From: Xanthobacteraceae bacterium
GTDB lineage: Bacteria; Pseudomonadota; Alphaproteobacteria; Rhizobiales; Xanthobacteraceae
Direction: 5' to 3'
DNA: 64,000 nucleotides
Assembly: GCA_019635585.1 (NCBI GenBank)
Contig: JAHBZE010000002.1
Coordinates: 496,001-560,000 of the forward strand
The number at the start of each line of letters is the position of its first letter. The stretch's first letter is position 1. The notes under the pieces were generated by a model, which was not told the DNA's origin, searched no databases, and saw only the letters and a list, made by a program, of their open reading frames with translations. Of the stretch, positions 56,009 through 63,999 are shown piece by piece. Position numbers and translations under genes: made by a program.

Positions 56009-57135
56009 GCGCCCTCCATCCGGCCCGACAATGCGCCGGCTTGTTCGAACATCGCCATGGTGGTTTTCGAGCGCCGCAGCGGCTTTGCAACCTTCACTGC
56101 GACCCGGTCGCCCATCCGGCCCATGCGCCCTTCGGAAAGTACCGCGTCCCCGCACCGGACCTTGACCAGCGTGTCGGGCCGCACGTCGAGCATCAGCGTG
56201 TCGCCGACCTCGAGATTCATGAGCTTCTTGAGCGGCATCATGTCTTCATAAAGCACGGCGTCGACCTCGATCTTCGCGTGCCAGATCTCGGTCGCCAGAT
56301 GCGATTCCCAGATCGGATCGCGGCCGAACTTGTCGCCCATGAAATTCTGCAACAGAAGTTCGCGGATCGGCTCAATCGTCGCGTAGGGCAACAGGATCTC
56401 GACGCAGCCGCCGCGGTCTTCCATGTCGATGCGCAGACGCACCAGGATCGCGGCATTGGTTGGCCGCGAGATTGCCGCGAATTTCGGATTGGTCTCGATG
56501 CGGTCGATCTCGAACTTGACCGGCGATACCGGACGGAATGCAGCCTCGGCATCGGAGAGCACCAGCTCCATCATGCGTTTGACGAGACCCGTCTCGATCG
56601 TCGTGTAGGGTCTGCCGTCGACGCGCACGGTGTAGGTGCCCCGCCGGCCGCCCAGCAGCACGTCGATCATCGCGTAGATCAGCGAGGATTCGACCGAGAA
56701 CAGACCGAAGTTGTCCCACTCTTTTGCCTTCACCACTCCGAGAATCGTGGGCAGCGGAATCGAGTTTAGATATTCCCCGAAACGGACCGAGGTGATGCGG
56801 TCGAGCGAAACTTCGACGTTATCGGAGGTAAAGTTGCGAAGCGAAGTCGTCATCAAACGCACGAGGCGGTCGAATACGATTTCGAGCATCGGCAGGCGCT
56901 CGTAGGAGACCATCGCCGAGTCGATGATCGCGCGCAGGCCGTTCTGATCCGCGAAGTTGATGTCGTCGAGCCGGAAGCCGAGAAGACTGTCGATTTCTTC
57001 CTGGTTTAGCGCGCGCTCGATCGCAACCTTGGTCTCGATATCGCCCGGCGCGCCTTCGACCATTTTCTCCCAGTCGGCGGCAACTTCCTGGTCGTTCGGC
57101 TTTTTGGGGGCGGTGTCTGTTTCGGTATCGGCCAT
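56005..57135 (-). CDS. fliM: Flagellar motor switch protein FliM
   Basis: A 376-residue C-ring protein that binds phospho-CheY and sets rotation. The segment LNQEEIDSLLGF (about residues 43-54) is the N-terminal CheY-binding motif displaced by about 40 acidic residues; LLGGRRGTY is in the middle domain and the C-terminal SPOA domain begins near 285 (IEVDAVLYEDMMPLKKLMNLEVGD). The ATG at 57135 (MADTETDTAPKK) is chosen over an upstream frame without homology. Confidence 0.94.
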   Translation of the reverse strand: MADTETDTAPKKPNDQEVAADWEKMVEGAPGDIETKVAIERALNQEEIDSLLGFRLDDINFADQNGLRAIIDSAMVSYERLPMLEIVFDRLVRLMTTSLRNFTSDNVEVSLDRITSVRFGEYLNSIPLPTILGVVKAKEWDNFGLFSVESSLIYAMIDVLLGGRRGTYTVRVDGRPYTTIETGLVKRMMELVLSDAEAAFRPVSPVKFEIDRIETNPKFAAISRPTNAAILVRLRIDMEDRGGCVEILLPYATIEPIRELLLQNFMGDKFGRDPIWESHLATEIWHAKIEVDAVLYEDMMPLKKLMNLEVGDTLMLDVRPDTLVKVRCGDAVLSEGRMGRMGDRVAVKVAKPLRRSKTTMAMFEQAGALSGRMEGA

Positions 57136-57148
57136 GATCTTTAGATCG

Positions 57149-57640
57149 TCACTGAACGACGACTTCCTTGAAAAGCACGGCGCGAATTTTCGCGGGCGCG
57201 ATCGCAATATTGATCCGCCGCATCAGTTCCTCGCGCAGCCGGTAGAGACCGGCCGAACCTTCGAGATCCACCGCGCGCAATTCGCGCAAATGCACCTGGA
57301 AGGCATCGATCACGCGCGGCATTGCGGTCTTCACCGCGTCCTGCACCGAGTTGTCGGGAAGCTCGAGCGTGACCTTCACGCGCAAGTATTGCGGCCGCTC
57401 GCTGGAGGCAGAGAGGTTCACGATCATTTCCGGCAGGTCGAAATAGACCGCCTTGACGACCTCGACCTTCTCCGCGTGCTTGCCGCCGGAGAAGAACATG
57501 AAGTAGCCGCCCGCGAGCAGAAGCAGCGCGCCGAGCCCGGCACCCGCATAGATGAACAGCTTCTTCTTGGATTTGGCTGGCGCTTTTGCCTTGCCGCCTT
57601 CGTCGGCAGCAAGGTCGTCCGCCAATGCGGCTTCGGCCAT
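57149..57640 (-). CDS. fliL: Flagellar basal-body-associated protein FliL
   Basis: A 163-residue single-pass membrane protein near the stator. A polar N-terminus, one helix at about 28-48 (FIYAGAGLGALLLLAGGYFMFF) and a periplasmic domain ending in KIRAVLFKEVVVQ are typical. First gene of the fliL-fliM-DUF6468-motE-TPR unit; fliM starts 13 bp downstream. Confidence 0.92.
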   Translation of the reverse strand: MAEAALADDLAADEGGKAKAPAKSKKKLFIYAGAGLGALLLLAGGYFMFFSGGKHAEKVEVVKAVYFDLPEMIVNLSASSERPQYLRVKVTLELPDNSVQDAVKTAMPRVIDAFQVHLRELRAVDLEGSAGLYRLREELMRRINIAIAPAKIRAVLFKEVVVQ

Positions 57641-57681
57641 CGGTCGCTCCCCAAGCCGGACCGCTCCCGAGGTCCGGCAAT

Positions 57682-57710
57682 GGTTAACGCTAAGGCCGAC
57701 ATGGTTAACG
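57682..57710 (-). promoter_or_regulatory. Paired GGTTAAC motifs upstream of fliL
   Basis: Two copies of GGTTAAC (57682-57688, 57703-57709) lie 21 bp apart, two helical turns, 42-70 bp before the fliL start. They match CtrA half-sites (GTTAAC) but not the full TTAA-N7-TTAAC. In Caulobacter the fliL promoter is CtrA-controlled, so these are candidates for the same role. Confidence 0.45.
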
Positions 57711-57813
57711 AAATCTAAAAGGCGGCAATTCTTGCCGGGCGGAAGCTGCCGCCCGGCAGCCTTCCCGACCGCGTCAATTTCACCAAGTAATTGAAATTAT
57801 TAGATAAATCACT

Positions 57814-57830
57814 CTGGCACGGCTCCTGCT
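57814..57830 (+). promoter_or_regulatory. Sigma-54 (RpoN)-type promoter upstream of flgF
   Basis: The sequence CTGGCACGGCTCCTGCT has GG (57816-57817) and GC (57828-57829) ten bases apart, with the TGGCAC -24 block intact and one mismatch in the -12 block (CTGC for TTGC). It lies 63-79 bp before the flgF start. An inverted repeat of CCGGACC follows at about 57840-57876 and could be a regulator site. Confidence 0.6.
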
Positions 57831-57892
57831 GTGATCAGGCCGGACCACCCCGCTGGGGAGCGTTGCGGCGGTCCGGACTTGGGGAGCGGGTA

Positions 57893-58651
57893 ATGGAAAA
57901 TGCCCTTCTGGTTGGACTTTCACGGCAGGTCGCGCTCCGGCGCGAGCTCGACGTGATCGCGAACAACATCGCGAACATCAACACCACCGGCTTCAAAGGC
58001 GAGTCGATGATGTTCGAGCAATATCTCGACCCGACCGCGCGTCACGAATATTTCCCCGGCAACGACCGCCGGATCGCCTTCGTGATGGACCGCGCGACCT
58101 TGCAGGATTTCACGCAAGGACCGCTCCAGCGCACCGAAGCGCCGCTCGATGTCGCGATCGACGGTCCCGGCTTCTTCGCGGTGCAGACCCCGAACGGCGA
58201 GCGCTTCACCCGCGCCGGCAATTTCCATCTCAATCCGCAGGGTCAGCTCGTCAACAACAATGGCCATCTCGTGCTTGGCCAGGGCGGACCGATCGTGTTC
58301 GAGCCGACCGACACCAACATCGCGATCGCCGCCGACGGCACGATCTCGGCCACTAACGGCGCGGGCCAAATCGGCGACCGCGGCAAGCTGCGCATGGTCG
58401 CCTTCGCCAATCCCACGCAACTGACACAGCAGGGCGACGGCCTCTGGTCCGCGCCGAACGGCCTCACGCCGCAGGTCGCGGCGGTGACCACCCGCGCTGT
58501 GCAGGGCGCGCTCGAAAAATCCAACGTTCAGGCGGTGAAAGAAATGAACCGCATGCTCGAAGTCACCCGCGCCTACACCACCATCACCAACATGCAGAGC
58601 CGCACCGACGAGCTTCGCCGCAAGGCGATCGAAAAGCTCGCCGAGGTCTGA
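57893..58651 (+). CDS. flgF: Flagellar basal-body rod protein FlgF
   Basis: A 252-residue proximal rod protein with the axial-protein motif DVIANNIANINTTGFKGESMMFEQ (about residues 20-43) and a C-terminal coiled-coil segment (EMNRMLEVTRAYTTITNMQS). GGGGAGCGGG precedes the ATG at 57893. It is 24 bp before flgG. First gene of flgF-flgG-flgA-flgH. Confidence 0.95.
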   Translation: MENALLVGLSRQVALRRELDVIANNIANINTTGFKGESMMFEQYLDPTARHEYFPGNDRRIAFVMDRATLQDFTQGPLQRTEAPLDVAIDGPGFFAVQTPNGERFTRAGNFHLNPQGQLVNNNGHLVLGQGGPIVFEPTDTNIAIAADGTISATNGAGQIGDRGKLRMVAFANPTQLTQQGDGLWSAPNGLTPQVAAVTTRAVQGALEKSNVQAVKEMNRMLEVTRAYTTITNMQSRTDELRRKAIEKLAEV

Positions 58652-58675
58652 CGGAAACATAGGGGAGAATAGACA

Positions 58676-59464
58676 ATGCGCGCTCTTTACACCGCAGCCA
58701 CCGGCATGATGGCGCAGGAACTGAACGTCGAAGTCATTTCGAACAACATCGCGAACATGCGCACGACCGGCTTCAAGAAGCAGCGTGCGGAATTTCAGGA
58801 CCTTTTCTACCAGAACCTGCGCCGGGTCGGCACCACGACCTCGGATCAGGGCACGCGCCTGCCCGCCGGCCTCGACATCGGCGGTGGCGTGAAAGTCGTC
58901 TCCACCCCGCGCGTGATGAGCCAGGGCAACCTGACTTCGACCGAAAAGGATCTCGACGTCGCGATCCGCGGCGAAGGCTTTTTCCGCGTGACACTTCCGG
59001 ACGGCCGCATCGCCTACACCCGCGCCGGCTCGTTCGAGCGGGACGATCAGGGCCGCATCGTGACGCCGGAGGGCTATCTGCTCGAGCCGCAGATGACGAT
59101 TCCCCCGACCGCCACCGGCGTCACCATCAACCAGCAGGGTCAGGTCTCGATCACCATGCCGAACCAGACGCAACCCACCGAACTCGGCCAGATTCAGCTC
59201 GCGCGCTTCGTTAACAAGAACGGCCTGCAGCCGATCGGCGACAACCTCTATCTCGAAACCGCTGCAAGCGGCACGCCGCAGCTTTCCAATCCCGGCATCG
59301 ATGGCGCGGGCACGCTCCTGCAGCAGCAGCTCGAAACCGCGAACGTCAATGCCGTCACCGAAATCTCGGACCTGATCGCGGCCCAGCGCGCTTATTCGAT
59401 GAACGCAAAAGTCGTCTCGGCCGCGGACGAAATGCTGCAATCCACCGCGAACATGCTGCGCTGA
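58676..59464 (+). CDS. flgG: Flagellar distal rod protein FlgG
   Basis: A 262-residue distal rod protein with ALYTAATGMMAQELNVEVISNNIANMRTTGFKKQRAEFQDLFYQ at the start and the C-terminal VNAVTEISDLIAAQRAYSMNAK. It overlaps the flgA start by one base. Confidence 0.96.
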   Translation: MRALYTAATGMMAQELNVEVISNNIANMRTTGFKKQRAEFQDLFYQNLRRVGTTTSDQGTRLPAGLDIGGGVKVVSTPRVMSQGNLTSTEKDLDVAIRGEGFFRVTLPDGRIAYTRAGSFERDDQGRIVTPEGYLLEPQMTIPPTATGVTINQQGQVSITMPNQTQPTELGQIQLARFVNKNGLQPIGDNLYLETAASGTPQLSNPGIDGAGTLLQQQLETANVNAVTEISDLIAAQRAYSMNAKVVSAADEMLQSTANMLR

Positions 59465-60474
59465 TGAGGATCGCCATGAGACATCTCAAGGGAATTCTGC
59501 TTCTGGTTTGCGCGGCGATCGTCGTGATCTGGTCGTTCAGTGCGCGCGCGCAGAACGCGACGCCGTCGCTGAAAGCCGAAGTCACCGTGACCGGCGACCT
59601 CGTGCGGATCGGCGACATTCTCGAAAACGCGGGCGCGAAAGCGAACCTCGCCATATTCAAAGCCCCCGCGCTCGGCTCTTCCGGCACGATCCAGGTGCAT
59701 CGCGTGATGGAAGCATTGCGCGCCAACGGCATCGTCGTTTTTGACACCCGCAATCTCACGGAAGTGCTCGTCTCTCGCGCGAGCCGGAGCGTGACGTTGA
59801 GCGATCTCGGGCGCGCTGTCGCGGAAGCGGCCGCCAAGCGCTACGAAATTGCCAACGCCTCTGATCTGTCGGTCACTTTCGACTCGCACATGAAACCGTT
59901 ACAGGTCGAGCCGAACCTCACCGACGCGCCGCGCGTCGTCAGCGTCGCGGTCGACCAGAACAACAACCGTTTCGAAGCGATCATCGACATGCCGGGGTCG
60001 CTCTCGCTGCGGCGCAATCCGGTTCGTATGACCGGCTCGCTGATCGAAACCGCCGAAGTGGTTACGCTTGCGCGCCCAATCTCGCGCGGTGAAACCATCC
60101 GCGAAAGCGACATCATCCTCGAGCGCCTGCCGCGCGCGCAAGTGCAGACGGACGCACTGACCCGCGCGGAATTCGTCATCAATCAGGCTGCGCGCCGCGC
60201 ACTTCGCACCGGTCAGACGCTGCGTGCCGCCGATCTGATGAAGCCGCAGATCATCAGCCGTGACGACGCCGTCACCATCGTTTTCCGCTCGGGCGCGATC
60301 ACGCTCACGCTGCGCGGCAAGGCGATGGGCAACGGCGCCGAAGGCGAGACGATCACCGTGCTCAATCCGCAATCCAAGCGCCTCGTGCAGGCGACCGTCA
60401 CCGCGCCCGGCGTAGTGATGGTAAGCGACGCCAATCCCGTGACCACGGCAGCAGTCAACGTCAACGACCGCTAG
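59464..60474 (+). CDS. flgA: Flagellar P-ring assembly chaperone FlgA
   Basis: A 336-residue periplasmic chaperone for the P ring. A signal or anchor segment (8-29) precedes two beta-rich regions and a C-terminal SAF domain (about 195-335; AEVVTLARPISRGETIRESDII, NQAARRALRTGQTLRAADL). It is longer than the 220-residue enteric FlgA, as usual in alphaproteobacteria. Confidence 0.92.
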   Translation: MRIAMRHLKGILLLVCAAIVVIWSFSARAQNATPSLKAEVTVTGDLVRIGDILENAGAKANLAIFKAPALGSSGTIQVHRVMEALRANGIVVFDTRNLTEVLVSRASRSVTLSDLGRAVAEAAAKRYEIANASDLSVTFDSHMKPLQVEPNLTDAPRVVSVAVDQNNNRFEAIIDMPGSLSLRRNPVRMTGSLIETAEVVTLARPISRGETIRESDIILERLPRAQVQTDALTRAEFVINQAARRALRTGQTLRAADLMKPQIISRDDAVTIVFRSGAITLTLRGKAMGNGAEGETITVLNPQSKRLVQATVTAPGVVMVSDANPVTTAAVNVNDR

Positions 60475-60507
60475 GCCGCGAAGAAGAAGAGTTTGAAAGA
60501 GGTAGTG

Positions 60508-61254
60508 ATGATTATGTCCAAGGTTCTCGTCCGCGCAGGCACCGTTGCGCTCGCGGCAAGCCTGCTCGGCGGTTGCGCGGCGATCGACAAGATTTCGAAT
60601 ATCACACAGGCGCCGCCGCTCTCCCCGGTGAACAACCCGACCACGCAGCCGAACTATCGCCCGGTATCGATGCCGATGCCGGAGCCGATACCGGTCGCCT
60701 ATTCGCCGAACTCGCTATGGCGCTCGGGCAGCCGCGCGTTCTTCAAGGACCAGCGCGCGCACCAGGTCGGCGACATTCTCACGATCAAGGTGAAGATCGC
60801 CGACAAGGCGCAGTTGGATAACGAAACCAAGCGCGACCGTTCCGCGAACGAAGACTCCGGCATCACCAATCTTTTCGGTCTGACCAAAATCCCGTTCACG
60901 AAACAGGCAATCCCGAACCGCCTGCTGACGACGGATTCGACCACGACCAACGACGGCAAGGGCAACATCAACCGGCAGGAAATTCTGCAGACCAACGTCG
61001 CCGCGGTCGTCACCCAGGTTTTGCCGAACGGCAATCTGGTGATCGAAGGCAAGCAGGAAGTCCGCGTGAACTTCGAAATGCGCGAGCTGCTCGTCGCCGG
61101 CATCGTGCGGCCCGAAGATATCGAGGCCGACAACACGCTCGACTCGCAGAAGATCGCGCAGGCGCGCATCTCCTACGGCGGCCGCGGCCAGATCACCGAC
61201 ATTCAGCAACCGCGCTGGGGCCAGCAATTCTTCGAGCACATCCTGCCCTTCTAG
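60508..61254 (+). CDS. flgH: Flagellar L-ring lipoprotein FlgH
   Basis: A 248-residue outer-membrane lipoprotein forming the L ring. The lipobox LLGG-C puts the lipidated cysteine at residue 23; SLWRSGSRAFFKDQRAHQVGDILTIKVKI and the end DIQQPRWGQQFFEHILPF are FlgH features. The ATG at 60508 has GAAAGAGG upstream; an in-frame TTG at 60493 adds five residues. The P-ring gene flgI is not next to it. Confidence 0.95.
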   Translation: MIMSKVLVRAGTVALAASLLGGCAAIDKISNITQAPPLSPVNNPTTQPNYRPVSMPMPEPIPVAYSPNSLWRSGSRAFFKDQRAHQVGDILTIKVKIADKAQLDNETKRDRSANEDSGITNLFGLTKIPFTKQAIPNRLLTTDSTTTNDGKGNINRQEILQTNVAAVVTQVLPNGNLVIEGKQEVRVNFEMRELLVAGIVRPEDIEADNTLDSQKIAQARISYGGRGQITDIQQPRWGQQFFEHILPF

Positions 61255-61350
61255 AGCGCACCCTCGGAAATTCCATTTCGCGCAGCACCCCAACCGAATG
61301 CGCGAAGTGTAGGCCGGCCCGAAGCTCCCCAAATTGAAGGCCGGTGTGTA

Positions 61351-61388
61351 ACGGCCCCCGCAGCTCCCCCGCGGGGGCCGTATCTTTT
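61351..61388 (+). terminator. Rho-independent terminator after flgH
   Basis: A strong GC-rich stem ACGGCCCCCGC/GCGGGGGCCGT (61351-61361, 61371-61381) with a nine-base loop, followed by ATCTTTT. It ends the flgFGAH transcript 97 bp after the stop. Confidence 0.8.
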
Positions 61389-61473
61389 CGCCGGTTCCGG
61401 CCGGCGAAACGCTCTGTTTACCCGGAAGGTGGAGTCTGCCCGCTCGTCACCAGTATTGCGTAAAGGGCGGCCC

Positions 61474-61674
61474 ATGAAAGACCGGGATGACAACGCGGAC
61501 TATCTGTTCCGCTTCCTCGATCACCGCGATCATCTGCTGAAATCCAGAACCGAGGTTTGCCTCGACGACGCCGACGCCAAGACGCGCGGCCGAAATCATC
61601 GCGGCGCGTTCCGCGCGATCGAGGTCTGGAAGGACGAGCGCTGCATCGGCCGCTGGGAAAAAGCGGACAACTGA
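61474..61674 (+). CDS. Small hydrophilic protein of unknown function
   Basis: A 66-residue charged cytosolic protein (KDRDDNADYLFRFLDHRDHL, then EVWKDERCIGRWEKADN) with one cysteine near each half. No signal or membrane segment and no family that I recognise. The ATG at 61474 follows AAAGGGCGG. It lies between the flgH terminator and the DAO-family oxidoreductase gene (51 bp apart). Confidence 0.55.
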   Translation: MKDRDDNADYLFRFLDHRDHLLKSRTEVCLDDADAKTRGRNHRGAFRAIEVWKDERCIGRWEKADN

Positions 61675-61725
61675 TTCCGCCTCCGTGCGAAGGGAACTTG
61701 TCGCGCCGCATGTCGTTTTCAACGC

Positions 61726-62946
61726 GTGGCAAAAAGCGATCCCATTGCGGGCGTCAGTCTCTGGCATGAAGAGAGCGGCGCCTTTCCATCCCAAAAACTG
61801 ACGAGAGACCTGCGCACCGACGTTCTGGTCGTGGGCGCGGGGATTTCCGGCGCGCTGGTTGCCGAGGCGTTGAGCGCGATCGGCCGCGGCGTCACCGTGA
61901 TCGACCGGCATCATCCCGCAGACAGTTCGACCTCGGCGAGCACCGCGCTGCTTCTGTTCGAAATCGACAAGCCGCTGGTCGTGCTTTCCGAAAAGATCGG
62001 GAAGGAAAAGGCCGCGCGCGTCTGGCGCCGCTCCTTTCGCGCGATGCAGGCGCTCACTGAAAAAATCCGCCGCTTAAAAATCGATTGCGATTACAAGGAG
62101 CGCGAATCCCTGCTCTTGCCGGGCAAGGTTCTCGGGCCCTCCGGCCTGCGCCGCGAATGCGAAACGCGCGCCGCCCTCGGCCTTCCGTCACGCATCGCCG
62201 AACGCGATGAACTGAAGCGCGAATTCAACATCGACCGCCCCTGCGCGATTCTTTCCGGCAATTCCGCCGAGGCCCATCCGGTGAAAATGGCGCGGGGGAT
62301 TCTCGAAAAGGCCGCGGCAAATGGCACGAAGATTTTCTCGCCGGTCGAAGCAAAATCCATAGAGGCGACCGAAAAGCATGCGATCGTCACTACGAAATCG
62401 GGCCACCGCATCCATGCGAATTTCGTCGTGCTCTGCTGCGGCTACGAACTGCCGAAGTTTCTCGTCGCAAAAAGCCACCTGATCGTTTCGACCTGGGCCG
62501 CGGCGACGAGACCGCAGCCGGAAAATCTGTGGCGGTCGCGCGCGCTGATCTGGGAGGCCGCCGATCCCTATATCTATATCCGCACCACCGTCGACGGACG
62601 TGTCGTGATCGGCGGCGAGGACGAAAGCCATAACGACAACGAGCGCCGTGCCAAACGCACGCCTGCGAAGATCGCGCGTTTCCGCAGCAAGTTGAAATTG
62701 CTGATGCCGCAAATCCGGTTTGAGGATGAGGACGTCGAATTCGCCTGGTCGGGCGCCTTCGGTGCATCTGAAACTGGCCTCCCCGTTATCGGCAACGTAC
62801 CGGGCCTGCCGCGCGTCTGCGCCGTACTCGGCTTCGGCGGCAACGGAACGACCTATGCGCAGGTCGCCTCCGAAATGATCGCAAATGCGTTGAACGGAAA
62901 AGCCGAGCCCGACCTCGATCTGTTCGCATTCGGCGAGAACGATTAG
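61726..62946 (+). CDS. FAD-dependent oxidoreductase, DAO family
   Basis: A 406-residue flavoenzyme. The FAD-binding motif is TDVLVVGAGISGALVAEAL (about residues 31-49), and the C-terminal SGAFGASETGLPVIGNVPG plus GFGGNGTTYAQVASEMI completes the DAO fold. Substrate unknown; glycine oxidase, sarcosine oxidase and PuuB-like amine oxidases share this build. Translation begins at GTG 61726. Confidence 0.8.
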   Translation: MAKSDPIAGVSLWHEESGAFPSQKLTRDLRTDVLVVGAGISGALVAEALSAIGRGVTVIDRHHPADSSTSASTALLLFEIDKPLVVLSEKIGKEKAARVWRRSFRAMQALTEKIRRLKIDCDYKERESLLLPGKVLGPSGLRRECETRAALGLPSRIAERDELKREFNIDRPCAILSGNSAEAHPVKMARGILEKAAANGTKIFSPVEAKSIEATEKHAIVTTKSGHRIHANFVVLCCGYELPKFLVAKSHLIVSTWAAATRPQPENLWRSRALIWEAADPYIYIRTTVDGRVVIGGEDESHNDNERRAKRTPAKIARFRSKLKLLMPQIRFEDEDVEFAWSGAFGASETGLPVIGNVPGLPRVCAVLGFGGNGTTYAQVASEMIANALNGKAEPDLDLFAFGEND

Positions 62947-62974
62947 CGCGATAAGGCCGCCGCGAAATTAAATC

Positions 62975-63002
62975 TTGACATCTCCATTAATGGGATTATA
63001 TT
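62975..63002 (+). promoter_or_regulatory. Near-consensus sigma-70 promoter
   Basis: TTGACA (62975-62980) and TATATT (62997-63002) are separated by 16 bp, with one mismatch in the -10 box. Transcription would begin near 63008-63010, exactly at the first stem of the structured stretch. The downstream coding gene (63443) is more than 430 bp away, so the first product may be RNA. Confidence 0.65.
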
Positions 63003-63267
63003 CCTTGATGCTGTTTCCGTCGAGGGCGCGCTCATGAGGCGTTCTGGGATGCGGGAAACAGCCGGCGCCTGCCGATACGGTTCGCAGCCGTATTGCCGGG
63101 AGGCTTCGGGGTCACCGTCCGCGCGCATTACGACGCGCTGCCTTCCTCGAACGAGGGCGGTCCGGACACCGGATCGTGTCGGCTGGAATGGAAACCGGAA
63201 GCGAAGAAGAAACCTCTTCGCGGAAAGTTTCAGAAGCACGGTCCTGAAGACTGAAGAACGCCGAAGT

Positions 63268-63344
63268 GGAGCGCCGAAAGGCGAAGCGCGTTTCGCGGTT
63301 TCCGGGAAACGCGCCGAGGAATGCCCTGCGCCCTTCGGCGCTCC
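63268..63344. repeat. Large compound inverted repeat
   Basis: Outer arms GGAGCGCCGAAAGGCG and its complement with one mismatch (63268-63283, 63329-63344) enclose an inner perfect stem GCGCGTTTC/GAAACGCGC (63286-63294, 63306-63314). The segments resemble dispersed Bradyrhizobium-type repeats, which I cannot verify here. Confidence 0.6.
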
Positions 63345-63442
63345 GCCCCTCGAATTTCGCGGGAAGTTTCAGGCTGCGCGCTGTTTGACAACCTGTAGGA
63401 GCCGGCGCTCACTGAACCCGGCCGATTTTTCCGGAGAGTCGC

Positions 63443-63814
63443 ATGAGCGTATATGATACACGTTACGAAGAGGCGCCGCCTCCCCGCCGCGGCGGAGGAT
63501 TTCTCTCCGCCTTCGTCGGCAAGACGATCCTGCTCGCCTTCACCATCGTCATCGTCTGGCTGCTCTACGGATATCTGTTCGCGTTCCAGCTCGACTTCCT
63601 CGGCTGGGCCTATACGAAACTGCAGCCGCTCACGAATTATCTCTACGCGATCGTGGACGGCTATTTTCCGGAGAGCATCAAGTTCAAATTCCGCGCCGCG
63701 ATCACCGACGATCTCGGCCAGCGCGCGCTGTTTCTGCTTTTGCTGACGGCAGTCGTGGAGCTTGCGCTCTACACGATCTTCCGGTTTTTCAAATTTCTGT
63801 TCGGCAGCCGCTAG
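63443..63814 (+). CDS. Small membrane protein of unknown function
   Basis: A 123-residue protein with a proline-rich N-terminus (EEAPPPRRGGG), two hydrophobic helices (about 30-50 and 97-117) and a polar middle. CCGGAGAG precedes the ATG. No recognisable family. Its stop shares bases with the stop of the convergent membrane protein gene. Confidence 0.7.
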   Translation: MSVYDTRYEEAPPPRRGGGFLSAFVGKTILLAFTIVIVWLLYGYLFAFQLDFLGWAYTKLQPLTNYLYAIVDGYFPESIKFKFRAAITDDLGQRALFLLLLTAVVELALYTIFRFFKFLFGSR

Positions 63815-63999
63815 TTCCAGCGCGGGTTCGTCAACAGAAGAAGCAGCACGAACAGAAGATAAGCGAACGCCGGCAGCGCGATAACCAGAAGCACGAGGTT
63901 CGCAAGCACGCGGTTGCCGTTCGCGTTCAGCGCATATCCCGCGGCAAGCACCGCCGCAACGGCAGCGAGCAGTCCCGCCCATAGTCCGAAATTGAAAGA
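63811..63999 (-). CDS. Membrane protein, C-terminal part (runs off the window)
   Basis: The last 62 residues of a membrane protein whose start lies beyond 64000. Two hydrophobic segments (WAGLLAAVAAVLAAGYAL and LANLVLLVIALPAFAYLLFVLLLLL) end in TNPRWN. The frame is open throughout and its stop (63811-63813) overlaps the plus-strand neighbour's stop. No family can be assigned. Confidence 0.6.
   Translation of the reverse strand, partial: SFNFGLWAGLLAAVAAVLAAGYALNANGNRVLANLVLLVIALPAFAYLLFVLLLLLTNPRWN

Larger units (their letters stand above)
62947..63442. other. 496-bp intergenic stretch with promoter and several hairpins
   Basis: It begins 28 bp before a near-consensus sigma-70 promoter (62975-63002) and contains stems GCTGTTTCC/GGAAACAGC (63010-63018, 63054-63062), ATACGG/CCGTAT (63075-63093), CGAAGA/TCTTCG (63202-63220) and a large compound hairpin (63268-63344). 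Open frames on both strands (63034-63456 plus, 62943-63239 minus) have arginine-rich, unfamiliar translations and no convincing start signals. I do not recognise 6S RNA, tmRNA, RNase P RNA, SRP RNA or a riboswitch consensus. Confidence 0.6.

Noticed and set aside
63034-63456. A 140-residue plus-strand frame in the structured stretch
   Set aside because: It is arginine/serine-rich, overlaps the start of the better gene at 63443 and has no ribosome binding site; kept only as part of the intergenic entry.
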